Assembly (NCBI GenBank): GCA_016617855.1
Contig: JAECUM010003231.1
Location: 1 to 64,000 of the forward strand
Origin: Megalonaias nervosa
Taxonomy: Eukaryota; Mollusca; Bivalvia; Unionida; Unionidae
Reading direction: 5' to 3'
DNA length: 64,000 nt
Shown here: positions 12,463 through 24,899 of the stretch, piece after piece
Position numbering within the stretch: the first letter of the stretch is position 1
How the letters are laid out: each line of letters opens with the position of its first letter
Position numbers and translations under genes: made by a program
The notes under the pieces: model-generated
What the model was told of the DNA's origin: nothing
The model's database searches: none
Seen by the model: the letters and a program-made list of their open reading frames with translations, nothing else

Positions 12463-12616
12463 CACCCAGTTTTCTTTTGCATTACAGCTTTTCGAGAGTA
12501 CTTTAAAAAAATTAAAGAAGAACATAGTTTAAATATAACATTAGGGACAACTAACTGTTTGCACTAGGACTAAGTTTGAAAACGGACCCCTGGTTTCTAA
12601 GTTTAGAGTAATCAGG

Positions 12617-12677
<61 letters not shown>
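12617..12677. repeat. compound (AT)n(AC)n microsatellite
   Basis: AT run changing to an AC run of about 43 bases. Confidence 0.95.
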
Positions 12678-12678
<1 letters not shown>

Positions 12679-12699
12679 CACTGATGTGAAGAATGGACG

Positions 12700-14130
12700 T
12701 TTTCCAATCAGTTCATATATTGACATTAGTACTTTGTTGTGCTTTGTGTACATCTCGTTTATACATCATATCGAACTGTATACTGTTAAATTATACATAC
12801 TATCAACTGAATACGTTCAAACCGAAACGTACCCGATTTTCAAAATTGAAAAAAGTACTGTAATAAGTACAGTAAAATTTAACGTTTTCACCCCTCCTTC
12901 TGCTCACATACATACGCTATTCAATGACCCTTGTAGCTGAAATACTGTATACGTTAGAGGCGAAAATATTTGTCCTGTGTTCGCAAGAAAAACAATCTAC
13001 GCACCTCTCAGCACTAACAAGTTAGATCTCGTGTAGCCACTATACCAAGCGGACACCTTGTATTCAACATAGTTAACATTATTTAAACCTTTGCTTTTTG
13101 CACAATAATCAAGAAATTTTTATATTCAAATATTAATACATCGAATATTTACAGAAAACTCCGTCTTTATTATATTTGAATTATCTGCATAGCATACATG
13201 GAAAGAAACGATATGTAAATTACAGTGTTTAAAAGGGAGCGTGACTGAAAAACCGTATCTAAATCTTACTGCTTTGTTTTCTAGCAATACATTCTCAAAA
13301 CATGATAAAAGTTTAGATTTAAACTTGTTCCAAATGAATATAGAATTGTATATCTAAATGCACAATATACTAAAATATGAGTTATAAACAGGGCTGTGAT
13401 CAGACAGGAAATAGACCGAGACAGACCTAAAACAATCGAGGCAGAAAAATAAATCAATCCCTAAACTAATTTAGTACATATAAAAATGGACACGATTTAA
13501 TACAAATCTAATTATAAGTTCTAAATTCAAACATTATTCAAAAGAAATGATTTCTGCGATCAATCTGGTGTCGTTCAAGTTGAGCATTTGTTCACATAAT
13601 GATCACGCTCACACATGGCATCGCTTGATTTGTTTTTTTTTTTTGTGTGCATAATTTCATCAGATATGTAAATTTCAAAGACGTTAAATGGTACTTCCGT
13701 TGATGAACAATAAATCGGTTCTGTTGTCATAATACATAACTGTGTAGCTAGCTATAAATACAATAGAGAAAGCAAATATGTACCGTGCAAAGAAACTTAA
13801 ACGTGTGGACAACAGTTTGATGTTCTTGTATTCGACCGAAAGGATTCATGCTGCTTTGATCCTTATGCCCCTTTTGAACTTACTTGTGTGTGTGTGTGTC
13901 AAAATGAGGTTTTCGCTCATTTCAAAGTGAGTGGTAGTACCGTTTATTCGGGGTTGGGGGGGATGTGTCACTAATAAGTTATACTCCAATAATGCAAGGG
14001 CTCCTTTCTCGACTTAATTTATAAATCGAACAGAGAATTTAAACACAACCGTTTCATTACCAAAAGAAAACCTCAATTTTTTTAAAAATCAAACGTATTT
14101 TTATTAAAGTTACCCGAGTCAGTATAATTC
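12700..14130. other. non-coding, nothing recognised
   Basis: AT-rich sequence with a short T run near 13630 and a short GT run near 13888. No gene could be supported. Confidence 0.4.
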
Positions 14131-14146
14131 ACAATTATTTTTTTAC

Positions 14147-14792
14147 TTGGGAGGAGAATTCTGTAACGGACAAAATGATTTGTTTTGCACCAAAAAATGG
14201 GAACTGATCACCGAAATTTCGTTCTCTTACCATCCACAAACTGGAGGTCAAACATACAACAAAACCTTGTGTGGTATGATTGTGTCGAATGTAAATGACC
14301 AATCCAATAATTGCGATAAGATTTTGCCACCCAGTGTTTGTCTACAGAACGGCCGAACACGCCTCTAAAAAGAAAACGCCTTTTTTCCTTGTTTTACGGC
14401 AGACAGGCGTGCGTATCTACTGAGTTTGGTATATCAACATTATCAGAGAACGAGTCGGACAATGTGACTTTTAAGCGAAGATGCAACGCCTTCGCCCAGT
14501 TATCATGTGATAGGGAAATTTCCTTCAGACAATATCAAATATATCCAAACAAAGCAAGAAATACCATGATGCAAAGATAATAAGTGGGGACTCCATGGTT
14601 GGCGACAAAGTGTTATTACACAATTCAAGAAAAGCAACATGGAAGGGGGGTGGGGGCGGGCAAGTTGATTGCTAATTGGACTGGACCGTTTACGATAACC
14701 TCGGTAAGAAACAAGGGAACATTCGTTTTGCAAAGTATTAAAACCTCAATACATGGGAATAGGTTTGGACTTTATAAACAGAGAAGAAAGTG
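14147..14792 (+). pseudogene. Ty3/gypsy-type integrase C-terminal remnant
   Basis: Three successive frames give pieces of a retrotransposon integrase. The first has FCTKKWEL and SYHPQTGGQ (the conserved YHPQTNGQ region). The second has a TAEHAS-like and TPFFLV/YGRQ-type segment near 14345-14410. The third has WTGPFTI preceded by a basic linker near 14680. The order matches Ty3/gypsy pol. Frames are shifted and in-frame stops occur; the residues that normally carry the catalytic Glu after HPQTNGQ are altered, so the enzyme cannot work. Gag, protease and reverse transcriptase are not seen. Confidence 0.7.
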
Positions 14793-15071
14793 ATGTGACC
14801 AGGACGTATCCTGTAAGACAGAAACCATATCGGCCGAGAGCACTCCAAAAAAAAAAAAAAACAACCAAAAAAAACAAACTGCCCTTTAAGAAATAAAAGG
14901 TTGAATAAAAACCTGAAAATGTGGTTGAAGAAGACTATAGTATATGTAGGCAGTATAAGTGCACCCAGTACAATTAAGCTTCAACCTGTGGACACAAATG
15001 GCAAAGTAATAAATTAAACTATTTCAACAGACTGTCGAAACAACCATAATGAAACGGTTGTTTCCTGTACA

Positions 15072-15233
15072 ATGAAACGATATGCAATGCCGACCAAGAC
15101 GATAACAATGAGAGGGGACGGCAACTGTCTTTTCAGAACATTAAGTTACATTCTGCTTGGGTTACAGACAGATCATCTTCTTGTACGAGATGCTGTTGTA
15201 AATTGCATAGAAAGACACAATATCCTTTTTTAA
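15072..15233 (+). pseudogene. OTU-type cysteine protease fragment
   Basis: An ATG-started frame of 53 residues contains TMRGDGNCLFRTLSYILLG, followed by DHLLVRDAVVNCIERHN, then stops. G-D-G-N-C-L-F-R with following helices is the catalytic-Cys motif of OTU deubiquitinase-like domains. The catalytic His region was not found downstream in a continuous frame. The fragment lies about 280 bases after the integrase remnant on the same strand. It may be an accessory domain of that retroelement or a separate relic; the link is inference. Confidence 0.65.
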
Positions 15234-15239
15234 ACGTGT

Positions 15240-16556
15240 GGAATTTCAACCAGTGAACAAATATACCAAGCAGTCAACAAGAGGAAAACATTTGGTTTAC
15301 TCATGTCTTATCCTTCATCTTGCCTTACATGTGTTTAATTTCGTCATCATAGAATTTCTCAAAATGAATCATTAAAAATCTTTGGAATACATTTCAACAT
15401 CTTATTGGTTATAAATATTTAGTTTTATAGCAGGCTAGAAGGATTTTCTTCGCTATCAAAGACAAAGGCCGGAAAGGATAAAAACTGAATCAGTCACTTA
15501 CTCGAATGAGTCAGAGAGCGGTGACTGATTGGTTGAATGCCAGGGATGATGTCATGTCAGTTATCAATAGTTGGGTTTGGACCGAATATCTTTCACTACA
15601 TCCCATTTGGTCATCACGTTGGTATAAGTGACATGTGTCAAATATGTGAATAAATGATCATAAGTATTATAATATTCGTAAGATTCAAAATTAATTTGTG
15701 ACAAATACAATTGTCTGTAAAAATTGGTGGAGGGGGGATTATTTTGCATAAAACATTTAAACATGCTGTAAATATCGTTCAGTTCGTAAAAAGATTACTA
15801 GAAAATTTCCATACGTAACTTAATGACGTGAACTACCGACATGCCAGAGAAAAAGTACCGTGGTAATGCCACCCTAAAAATATACCGCGGTATACCGGTA
15901 ATACGGGCACTCTAATGGTTATAATCAATTGAATATGTCCTAGCATTCTTTATAATCAGCAGAAGTGTTCCATATTTGTGTTACTATTGGTAACGTACTT
16001 GTAGATGTTTTCAGCAAAAATAAATAGAAATTCAATCATGATAATACTATTGAACAACAGAGTCGGATTTGTAAATCATTTCCACATATGCAGAATCCAT
16101 AACCAATTGAAGACCCAGCTCTGCTATCGTAATTAAATAATCGTAACTAACTTTATCAAATTGGAACCTGCCCAATACTTCTTGTACAATATTTTACAAA
16201 TCTGGATGATGCAGAATGCATATGTCCATTACGAATTAAGCAAAAAGAGCCTAAAATGAGAGAGAACCCAGTTTCACAGGAAAGTCGAATCCGTGATACA
16301 ATATGTCTTGTTCAATACGAGTACGAATCAAAGAGCCGAATCGGACAAAAAAAATTAAGATGCTCTTTGCCTCAATTAGGAAAGCATCGTTCCTGTTCAT
16401 TTTTGTCTCAAATTCAGCAAAGACCTGTCGTTTGTTACAATATTTAACGTTAAACCCATCACAAGACTGATGAAATTAAATTGCAGTGTATAAAACTATT
16501 AGAGAATTTCTTAAAGAGCTTTCTAAAGTTTTAGTCTATGATTCCAGTTAGATTAA

Positions 16557-16560
<4 letters not shown>
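15240..16560. other. non-coding or decayed element remnants
   Basis: AT-rich sequence with no supported gene. The left part may still belong to the decayed retroelement upstream. A short palindromic patch (ATACCGCGGTATACCGGTAA) lies at 15882-15901. Confidence 0.3.
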
Positions 16561-16609
<49 letters not shown>

Positions 16610-16916
16610 TTTGGATTTTTTAACGTAACTTTAACAGTTTTCCAGTCATATCGCTATGATGTCTGCAGTGTGGCAGTTTATAGTGATGTCTATCACTGGA
16701 ACATCATGCCGCAGACTTGTAGCATGATGTCCCACCCAGTCACATTATCCTGATACCAGGCCTACCAGTTCTAACACTAACCTCTTAATGTTAGCGCCTT
16801 GCGAGGCAGCTGCTAGTACCGTTTTATAATTCTTTGGTATGACTTAGCCGGGGTTTGAACCCGCGACCTCCCGTCAACGAGGCGGACGCTCTAACCACTT
16901 AGGCCAAATGAGCGGT
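16561..16916 (-). mobile_element. tRNA-derived SINE family A, copy 2
   Basis: On the - strand it runs from the tRNA-like head at 16916 (A box GGCCTAAGTGGTTAGAGC, B box GGTTCAAACCC) through the family body to a CA tail that reads as (TG)n at 16561-16609 on the + strand. Confidence 0.9.
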
Positions 16917-17204
16917 AAATACGTCGTCGTAGTTTGTTCTTAGAACCAAACGCAAATCTTTTCTTAAGTACAGACTTACTGTTGTTCTAAAGGGACATGG
17001 CCTAATTGCGCAGTTTAAGATAGGCTTACGGGTTCCCGGATATATGCGTATATTCAAGATTGAAGCCCCTTAAAGGCCTAAAATTTGCAAAATACATGTC
17101 GGTCACTATAATCCAAAACTTTCTCTTTAAGCTGCATATTACGTTACATGTACACTATAATGCATTATTTAATTCATTAGATATGTAATTTTCGAAAACA
17201 ACTC

Positions 17205-18480
17205 GTGTATCTTGGGGTAACTTTTCGAGCGTCATTATTTCACGCGTGTGGGGTCTATTATACAGTGGGTTTCTTTCAGAGGGACCCTATTTCAACTGTT
17301 GAAAACGTGTCCCCAGAACGTAGAATCGCGTTCTGGAACACATTTTCAGCGGGATACACGAGCCCTCATTACACCGGCCTTAGGAAAGGAATTAACTGGA
17401 CAGATCTATTGCTAACCCCAGGAGATATTACTGCTGCAAATAATAAATTCACCAACCATTTATTAAAATTCTCAACTTTGTGTATTCCTTCAAAAACTGT
17501 AATATTTCACCGAACTAATAAACCGTGGCTTGATTCTCAATAAAGAATAACGGTAAAGAAGTGGACCGTACACGCAAATTTACTCTCAATCGTGATAGGT
17601 CAAACGATTATATTAAATACAAACAAATGAGGAGTGAAGTAAATAACAAGAAACAATATGCCTTGGAACAAGATATGAATCGTATTTTTCACTATTGTTC
17701 AAATTACGCAAAAATTTTTCCAAACACTTTGGAAAATTACGATATCACTTTTAAAAGACACAGATCCTTGAAAATCTCTCCTACCGCTCAAAGTTACAAG
17801 TTATACTATTTCTTTTTGCATTTATAATGAAAAAGAAAAGGATAACTAATTAACTATTTTACTTCGATTTCAACCATTGATGCTAGTATTGTTTCATCGA
17901 CAATTTCTCAAACAGATGCATTGATACCGTGAATGGAATTACAATCAATGTAATAGAAATCAAAAATATTATAAAAATCTATTCAGATCAGTGAAGCTAC
18001 GATGTTTGATGAGTCTGTCACATAATGCATTGGACCACCATTCAACATTCTTTTTAATCTCTAGCTGAAGGAAATCAAGTTTCCAGATAAGTGGAAACTG
18101 GAACATATCCTTCTCATTTCTAACAACGGTGATCTACACGAAGTTGTCAATTATAAACTGTGTGTCTACTCGGTTGTGCCGCAAAGTCATTGAAAGATGC
18201 ATATTTAAACAGGTACGTAATTATTGTCATGAAAAATGTCTTTTTATAAATATCAATCATGATTTCTTTAAGTCATTTCACAATTTCTTTTGTTCTTAAA
18301 TTTGTTGAACTATATTATAGTATATGCAAGTCACTGGAACACTGAAATGTATTTTGTGATCTATCAACAACTTTGGATCTGGTCTGGTACAGAGGCCGTA
18401 TCTTTGAACCGAACGAATACAGTGTCTCGAGTAATCTGCTTAAATGGTTCGAAAATTACTTAAGTAGTATATAACAAAGG
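17205..18480 (+). pseudogene. decayed non-LTR retrotransposon (RT region)
   Basis: Several shifted frames in the right order resemble the linker and reverse transcriptase of a Jockey/CR1-type LINE. They are ITAANNKFTNHLL then IPSKTVIFHRTNKPWLDSQ (17430-17540), SNDYIKYKQMRSEVNNKKQY (about 17595-17660), FPDKWKLEHILLI with NGDLHEVVNY (about 18080-18155), and DLVWYRGRIF followed by LLKWFENYLSS (about 18375-18470). Stops and frameshifts break every segment, so it is dead. It ends at the 41-bp repeat that follows. Confidence 0.75.
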
Positions 18481-18483
18481 GTT

Positions 18484-18812
18484 ATTTTGCACGTACTGAA
18501 TTGTATCGTTTGCCTACTGAATAAGTCTTCCAGGCACTGAGCTGAATCGTCTGCCAATTGAATAGTTTTCTAGGCACTGAACCGAATCGTTTGCCTACTG
18601 AATAGGTATTCAAGGCACTGAACTGAATAAGTCTAAAGGCACTGAATTTAATCGTCTGCATGCTGAATAGGTTTTATAGGCACTGTACTGAATCGTCTGC
18701 CTACTGAATAGGTTTTCTAGGCACTGAACTCAATCATCTGCCTACTGAATAGGTCTTCTAGGCGTTGAACTGATCGTCTGCCTGCTAAATAGGTTTTCTA
18801 GGTATTGAAGTG
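18484..18812. repeat. 41-bp minisatellite, about eight units
   Basis: The unit approximates GGCACTGAACTGAATCGTCT followed by GCCTACTGAATAGGTTTTCTA. One unit is internally shortened. The array begins immediately after the LINE remnant. Confidence 0.88.
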
Positions 18813-18897
18813 AATAATTCTTATAATTGTTTAATATTTCCTTTATAAATCTTGTTCATCTCTAATATTTATATTACCTTCTACTAGAGAGAACCAA

Positions 18898-18906
<9 letters not shown>

Positions 18907-18966
<60 letters not shown>
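18907..18966. repeat. compound (TA)n(CA)n microsatellite
   Basis: TA run preceded by a short TC run and followed by CA repeats. Confidence 0.95.
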
Positions 18967-19843
18967 AGCGCCGCAAATGACATGGTATGTTGCACTTGTA
19001 TAAGCTAGATGAGCGTTATCAGGCGCACGTGCTCCTCTTGATACCAGTCAGCTGACAGATGCAATAGATCGAACAGAGAACAACTTAAGTCAGAAATGTA
19101 TAAATTTTCATTTAGCAAGACCAGTTTTATCTCACGTTACACCGAAAATTAATACTCAGTGGTGAACTCTGCAGATGTCACTGCAGGAAAATATTTTATA
19201 TTAAAAGTTGGTCTTAATAGCTTTCATTAGATACTTGTCTTGAAACTTATTTCACTTTTTTGAGCATTCGTCTTGGACATTTCTGCCTTCACATACATGT
19301 AGGGATATTGGATAATTATTTGTCATTTACTCGTTCAATACGATGTCGAACTAATCGTACTTTTTTCCAGTGAAGATCGTAGCAACATATTATGTATTTT
19401 TTTGCCAAATATTTGTCATCGGGTATTATGGCTAAAACTTTAGTTGAGATAAATGGAAGGCACTTAAACGCGTAACCATGGAAGAAACTCGTGTGATTTT
19501 CTTCCATGGTACATTATAGCCCTAAGTTGTTTACATTAAATCCAGAGGTTATCTTCGATAGAGCACTGGAATTATTTTTTTCATAGCCTTGCTAATCTTG
19601 GATATCCTCACGAATAACATCTTTCTGAACGTTGCCTGTCAGCTTAGGAATGCATGAACATTAAGTTTTGGATAAATGTTCTATTTCTGTGCCACACCTT
19701 GTCCGTCCGTCCGTCCAACAACAACAATATGTTAAATTTTAGACAATTTTACGGGGCATCTTTGTTCAATTAACACATTTCGAGTTATTTTATATTTTCT
19801 AGGCACGTCACATAATGAAAGGATTTAATATATAGAGGATATG
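18967..19843. other. non-coding, nothing recognised
   Basis: No gene, splice pattern or repeat family could be supported. Confidence 0.4.
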
Positions 19844-19980
19844 TGCTTGTAACTAGTGAATAACGGATATATTTCATTGAGTGGGTGAAACACTATTATT
19901 TTCACGAGTGGTGAACTCACGAGCGAAATACTTTATCACTCACAAAATGAATTATATCCCTTATTCACTAGTAGCAAGCA
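19844..19980. mobile_element. palindromic foldback element, about 137 bp
   Basis: The left arm (TGCTTGTAACTAGTGAATAA onward, 19844-19898) is the imperfect reverse complement of the right arm (19926-19980, ending TTATTCACTAGTAGCAAGCA). The centre TTCACGAGTGGTGAACTCAC is itself near-palindromic. This looks like a small MITE or foldback element with no coding capacity. Confidence 0.75.
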
Positions 19981-20379
19981 AAATTTCTTTTTATTTTATG
20001 CCCAAACTGGCTAGCAAGATGTACTGTATACCAGACTGAAGTAGCAGATTTCTTACCAGATCCGCGAAATCAGCGGTTAACCGTTTATGTTCTACAGTGT
20101 TTTGTGATTATTCACACAGAAAATATAAGCAGTAACGTAAGTCTTATTTCCAAATCAAAGTACAATAGCACATTAAGAAAATATAATTCGCGCCTTGTTT
20201 TATTTCAACTAGAATAGTCCTTAGAATAACGTAGAATGTGTCCGTTATAATGTTATCCGTGTCTATTGACGGTCAGTGACAAATTATGTTCTTTTTTTCA
20301 TTCCAAATATGTTTATAAAGCAAGTCACGTTTTGTAAATTCAACGTTTACTTTTGTGGGCATTCTTTGCCTCTGCTTTG

Positions 20380-20699
20380 TGTGATGTGTGTGATTTGGAT
20401 TTTTAACGTAACTTTAACAATTTTTCAGTCATATCGCTACGATTTCTGCAGTGTGGCAGTTTATATTGATGTCTAGCACTGGGGCATCATGCCGCAGACA
20501 TGTAGCATGATGTCCCACCAGTCACATTATCCTGATACCAGGCCGACCAGTCCTAACACTAACCTCTTAATGCTGAGCATCAAACGAGGCAGCTGTTAGT
20601 ACCATTTTTGTAAGTCTTTTGTATGACTCGGCCGGGGATCGAACCCACGACCTCCCGCATCTGAGGCGGACTCTCTAAGCACTAGGCCACTAGAGCGGT
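20380..20699 (-). mobile_element. tRNA-derived SINE family A, copy 3
   Basis: The family-A body is on the - strand with its head at the right end; the tail is only a short TG stretch. A likely target-site duplication, CCTCTGCTTTG, is seen left of 20380 and in near-identical form (CCTCTCTGCTTTG) right of the head. Confidence 0.88.
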
Positions 20700-20709
20700 C
20701 CTCTCTGCT

Positions 20710-21410
20710 TTGTTATTTTGTCTTTAAGAAAGACAAAATTGCTTAGGCTAGTTAAAACAGATGTCTTAATCAGGCGCACACATATATTGTAATCCATTTG
20801 ATACTTTTTTATCCTATAAGAAGGTTGTAAAACATATACTTATCAAACATTAAAATATCTGAAGGCCTCTACCCCTCTCTTTTCTCTTGCTCTGTGTTGG
20901 TTGGTCAGTCAGTATATCATCTCTGCCTTAGCTAATACAAATCACACTCCCTCTCTACGTGGATATAAGATAGTAAAACTGAGGCTAATAGAACAACTGT
21001 GAAACAGAGAGATGGACGATAAAAACAATTTATTGACCAGATCTCCCACTCCCGTTGGTTCCTCAGCCAGCACTGACCGACCCCAATGAATCTCTCTCTC
21101 TCTCCCCCCCCAGCCCCATCGTTGCAAGATACGGGCGACAATCCGTGAAGAAGAAGCGTGGTGAATTTTCTCCCCTGGCATGCGACAAAAGTAGCTGGAC
21201 CTATGATAGCAAATACGATAGGCAAACCGACCGTCGTCAGTTACACAAACTGCTGTTAATAATCGCTGGGAGAACGATTATGAAGCTTAACAATCTACAT
21301 CAGACTTTATTGTTCCATATAAAAAATATTGCTAGTCATTTATTCCTCTGAAACTATAAGTAGGTTTGTTATGAAACTTAATATTCCGATTTGTTTTTGA
21401 GATGTAGCTG
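20710..21410. other. non-coding, nothing recognised
   Basis: A TCTC/CCCC-rich patch at 21090-21112 keeps frames open on both strands. No family resemblance was seen. Confidence 0.35.
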
Positions 21411-21413
21411 ATC

Positions 21414-21595
21414 CTGCCTGACAGTGATTTCCAGCGAAAATTCAGTCTGGACACCGGCAACGATGCTTCAGATACTGTTCTTGTTATACCTAAATTTGTT
21501 TTCAGGTGTATTTGAGCTGCCTGACAGTGCTTTCCCGGGAAAATTCAGCCTAGACGCCGGGACGACCATTTCAAATATTGTTATTGTTACTGCTT
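21414..21595. repeat. two-copy tandem duplication, period about 103 bp
   Basis: CTGCCTGACAGTG, a TTCAG(T/C)CT(G/A)GAC word and a (T)ATTGTTATTG-type word occur in the same order from 21414 and from 21517. The copies are diverged. The second copy lies in a short open frame, but the first does not read the same peptide. Confidence 0.6.
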
Positions 21596-21659
21596 TAAAG
21601 CCAAGACGAGGACTGTCAAGAAATGTGAAAAATACACTTTTATTTTAAATTAGTTTTTG

Positions 21660-22732
21660 TTGAAAATATTACCCCTCTGACATTTAAAATGACCGTAGGT
21701 TCGCCATTTTGAAAACACGCTTATTGCCCGTTGTCGGGTTTTCAGTACAGTTCTGTTTTTTTTTGCTGGAGTTTGTTCTGTGGAAAAATAATGCCAGCTC
21801 ACAGCATGCATTGCTTCCATCAGAACTATCATGAAAAATAAATCATGTTATCGCTCAGACTTGTATAAACTAGGCACCACTATACATTGCAAACTATCGC
21901 TACTGATTATAACTTTGAATCAGTATTTTTGTTTTTCAAGTCAATTATACGAAACGCAGGGTTTGCGCTAAAATCTATAACAATGTGAGAATTCTGAATA
22001 GATTTATTGCAAACAATTTTTCTTACATGTGGTTATTTGTGAATATTCAATGTTAAAATATCTGTTGATATTTGTAACAGTAAAGAAATATCTGTGATCT
22101 AGAAATATTGTGGTCCAAATAAAGTGCACATGAAATCCAATACCATCAAGATTGTGATAATTCGATCTAGTTTGGTCACCTCGACAATTGTCTAGACTTC
22201 CTTCAGGTTTTCAAGATTATACAATGTTACATAGGTTGTTCTCATGTGACTCAGTTTAGTAAATCACTCTACTAACTTTTCAGTAGCAGAACGTAATCCT
22301 TCGTCTAAAACACAAATAAACGTTTATAAAGGGAAACACAATTCTAAGTGCCGCATGAATACACGTAACAACGCTAGGTATTGAATGTATGTGGCGTCAA
22401 GAAAGACCTCCTTACAAAATGTACACAGGTAGAAATTGATTCGAGACCCGTTCAATTGATTTAAAAGTTACACAAGTGATCTCAATTGCTTTGCCCGAAA
22501 AGACATGTTGAATATAAGACTTGATTAATGGGCACGATAGTCAGCTATCTCATATTTCTTAAGAGAGCTCTTATCAGGGAATGATGAAGGGATCGAATTT
22601 TGACATGTATGTTATAGTAAGTTCGTTGGTGTCAGAAGATTGTATTGACGGATTCACTAGTCGACTTGGAACATCGCAAATCCGCAGAAGCAACCATGAA
22701 CGTACCGGTCAATGGTAAGCTGTTGTGCAAAG
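21660..22732. other. non-coding, nothing recognised
   Basis: AT-rich sequence with no supported gene or repeat family. Confidence 0.4.
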
Positions 22733-22752
22733 TATATATATAACTATATATA

Positions 22753-22828
<76 letters not shown>
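22733..22828. repeat. (TA)n microsatellite
   Basis: TA run of about 95 bases with two early AAC interruptions. Confidence 0.95.
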
Positions 22829-22831
<3 letters not shown>

Positions 22832-23246
22832 TACACACTAACTTTAAACTCTTAAACCCTCACCTTTTGACCTTTATTTTATTTCATGCCAGAACATTGT
22901 GTTATTTTGTAACTATATCTCACAGAGATGTTGTAGTTGTCTTTTCTCATAAATCTTTGTCTAATTTTGTACACATTTTACCTTCCATTTCTTTGAGGAA
23001 TATTATTTTTTTTTTCGCTCAATCATTATATCACTGCTCCCCACCCCGCCGTAACTTTTGTGTGAAGTGTTTTCTTCGTACGTGTCCCTTGTCAACACGA
23101 CAAGGAGCATGCCAACTATATGCAGGTTACAATTCGAAATTGTACCGTTTCCAGTATTTGTCTCATTCAGTGTGTGTGTATGTGTGTTTATCTATAAATC
23201 GACATGCGCTAAAGTCTTTCTAGACTAAAGCATTTCATCGAATGGT

Positions 23247-23249
<3 letters not shown>

Positions 23250-23287
<38 letters not shown>

Positions 23288-23595
23288 TTTGGATTTTAAA
23301 CGTAGCTTTAACAATTTTTCAGTCATGTCACTATGATGTCTGCAGTGTGGCAGTTTATAGTGATGTCTAGCACTGGGGCATCATGCTGCAGACATGTAGC
23401 ATGATGTCCCATCCAGTCACATTATCCTGACACCAGGCCGACCAGTCCTAACACTAACCTCTTAATGCTGAGCGCCTAGCGAGGCAGCTGCTAGTACCAT
23501 TTTTATAAGTCTTTGGTATGACTCGGCCGGGGTTCGAACCCGCAACCTCCCACATCCGAGGCGGAAGCTCTAAGCACTAGGCCACCGGAGCGGTG
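23250..23595 (-). mobile_element. tRNA-derived SINE family A, copy 4, with 12-bp TSD
   Basis: A complete copy: (TG)n at the left, body, and head at the right with B box GGTTCGAACCC on the - strand. The 12-base TCGAATGGTTAT occurs directly left (23238-23249) and right (23597-23608). This is a target-site duplication showing that the TG run belongs to the inserted unit. Confidence 0.93.
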
Positions 23596-23609
23596 TTCGA
23601 ATGGTTATA

Positions 23610-24659
23610 AAGATGCACACTGTCCGCAAAGGAAGAATAATGACAAAATAAGTGGCACATGGGTTTACAATACAATAATTCAACTTAGTTACTTTGAACA
23701 AAGTACATTTTCGTTAAAGTGAGTTGCACCGACAAATCGCCATCTACACATCTCTCTTTATTTCTTTTTTCTAGCGCTCATTTTGTCATTCACTCATTCT
23801 TAAGAAATAATTCATGTAAAACAGAAGAAAGACTCTACTTGCCACAGACGAAGCCAAAAAGGAGTGAGCTTGATCTATACATATGAAACTTCTGTGCGAA
23901 GCCTAACATCATTAACACAGTTTCAATGTAACAAAGTAACCATCTTCTCCCTCCCCTATTCATTTAAAAGTTGCAGGAAAGGATATTTTCTATACATATA
24001 TGTTCAGTTAATCAACGTGTCTGTCTAAATTGATGTCTGATCCTTGATGCTGCTAAGACAGAACAATCTTGATTAATTGCGAACTAATATATATAGGATA
24101 TAAAAGTAAGTCTCAAGTCGATATAATATAGCACTAAGTTTTAACTATGAATTAGAGGGGCATGGAGGACAGTCCAAGAGTGACAGGAGAGGGATAAATA
24201 ATTTTGCATGTAATTAAAACAATTAAAAATATTTAGAAACAAAACCTGCATATTTCAGCATCTAATAAAGAAGGAAAGAAATAACTAATTAATGTAGGTA
24301 TTATATTTAGAAAACGATTGTAGACCTTTCCTAAATTGAATAGATAAATGAATGAATAACAATGGACAAGATTTTTCTAATATGTGGTTGGTTTCAGAAA
24401 GCGATCTTTATGTCTTTCCTAAATGAATAAAAATTCATTATGACGCTATAAAGTTTCCATAAACGGTGGCGAGAATAGCGGCTGTACGAACAGTGTTAAG
24501 TTTGGACCATACAAGGTGCTTTAGTCTTTAAAATTCACTTTTTGAGACAACCTTTTTCGCATGAAGTTCCCGCTGTGATACAGCTTACCAGACGAAGGCA
24601 ACCTTATTACAGTGATCTTGTGTACATGTTATTTGACCATTCATGTTTTTTTTATACAG
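23610..24659. other. non-coding, probable intron upstream of the Death exon
   Basis: AT-rich, without a recognised exon. The next exon starts in mid-codon, so an upstream exon must exist. I could not find it here or further left. Confidence 0.4.
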
Positions 24660-24899
24660 ATATAAAGGATGTATTCCGAAGGGTATGTCCATATACGCTT
24701 CATAGATGGAAAGCTGTTCTAGAAAAGCTGGGTTTGGACCAGACACAGATTGGCGAGCTCGAAAAGCGCACCAACAAATCTCGTTTGTACGATGTTATGT
24801 ACGAGGGTCTATGCCTTTGGCGCGAGCTGAACGGTCGTCATGCCACTACGGAAGCCTTGATGGAAGCTATCAAAGAATGTGACCTGCGACGAGCAGAAG
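24660..24899 (+). CDS. Death-domain exon of a Death/TRADD-N-like adaptor gene
   Basis: After a pyrimidine-rich acceptor ending ATACAG, an 80-codon exon reads IKDVFRRVCPYTLHRWKAVL, then EKLGLDQTQIGELE, then YEGLCLWRELNG, then ALMEAIKECDLRRAEG. The W-x-x-L..LGL...I pattern, the later LW and the final L..A(I/L)..CDL helix are those of the Death-domain fold, an adaptor module in apoptosis and innate immune signalling that acts by homotypic binding in the cytosol. A CAGAAG|GTATCG donor ends the exon in phase 1. This joins in frame to the exon at 35216, which also starts in phase 1. If the donor is not used, the frame runs on 14 codons to a TGA at 24941-24943, so a short terminal form is possible. 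The start exon was not found. Confidence 0.85.

Noticed and set aside
12318..12753. Frames rich in YIYIY or VCVCV
   Set aside because: Translations of TA and CA microsatellites; the same holds for frames at 22632, 31670, 34439 and 53367.
16860..16916. tRNA gene
   Set aside because: The A and B boxes belong to the head of a SINE copy; no complete cloverleaf was seen. The same applies to the other SINE heads.
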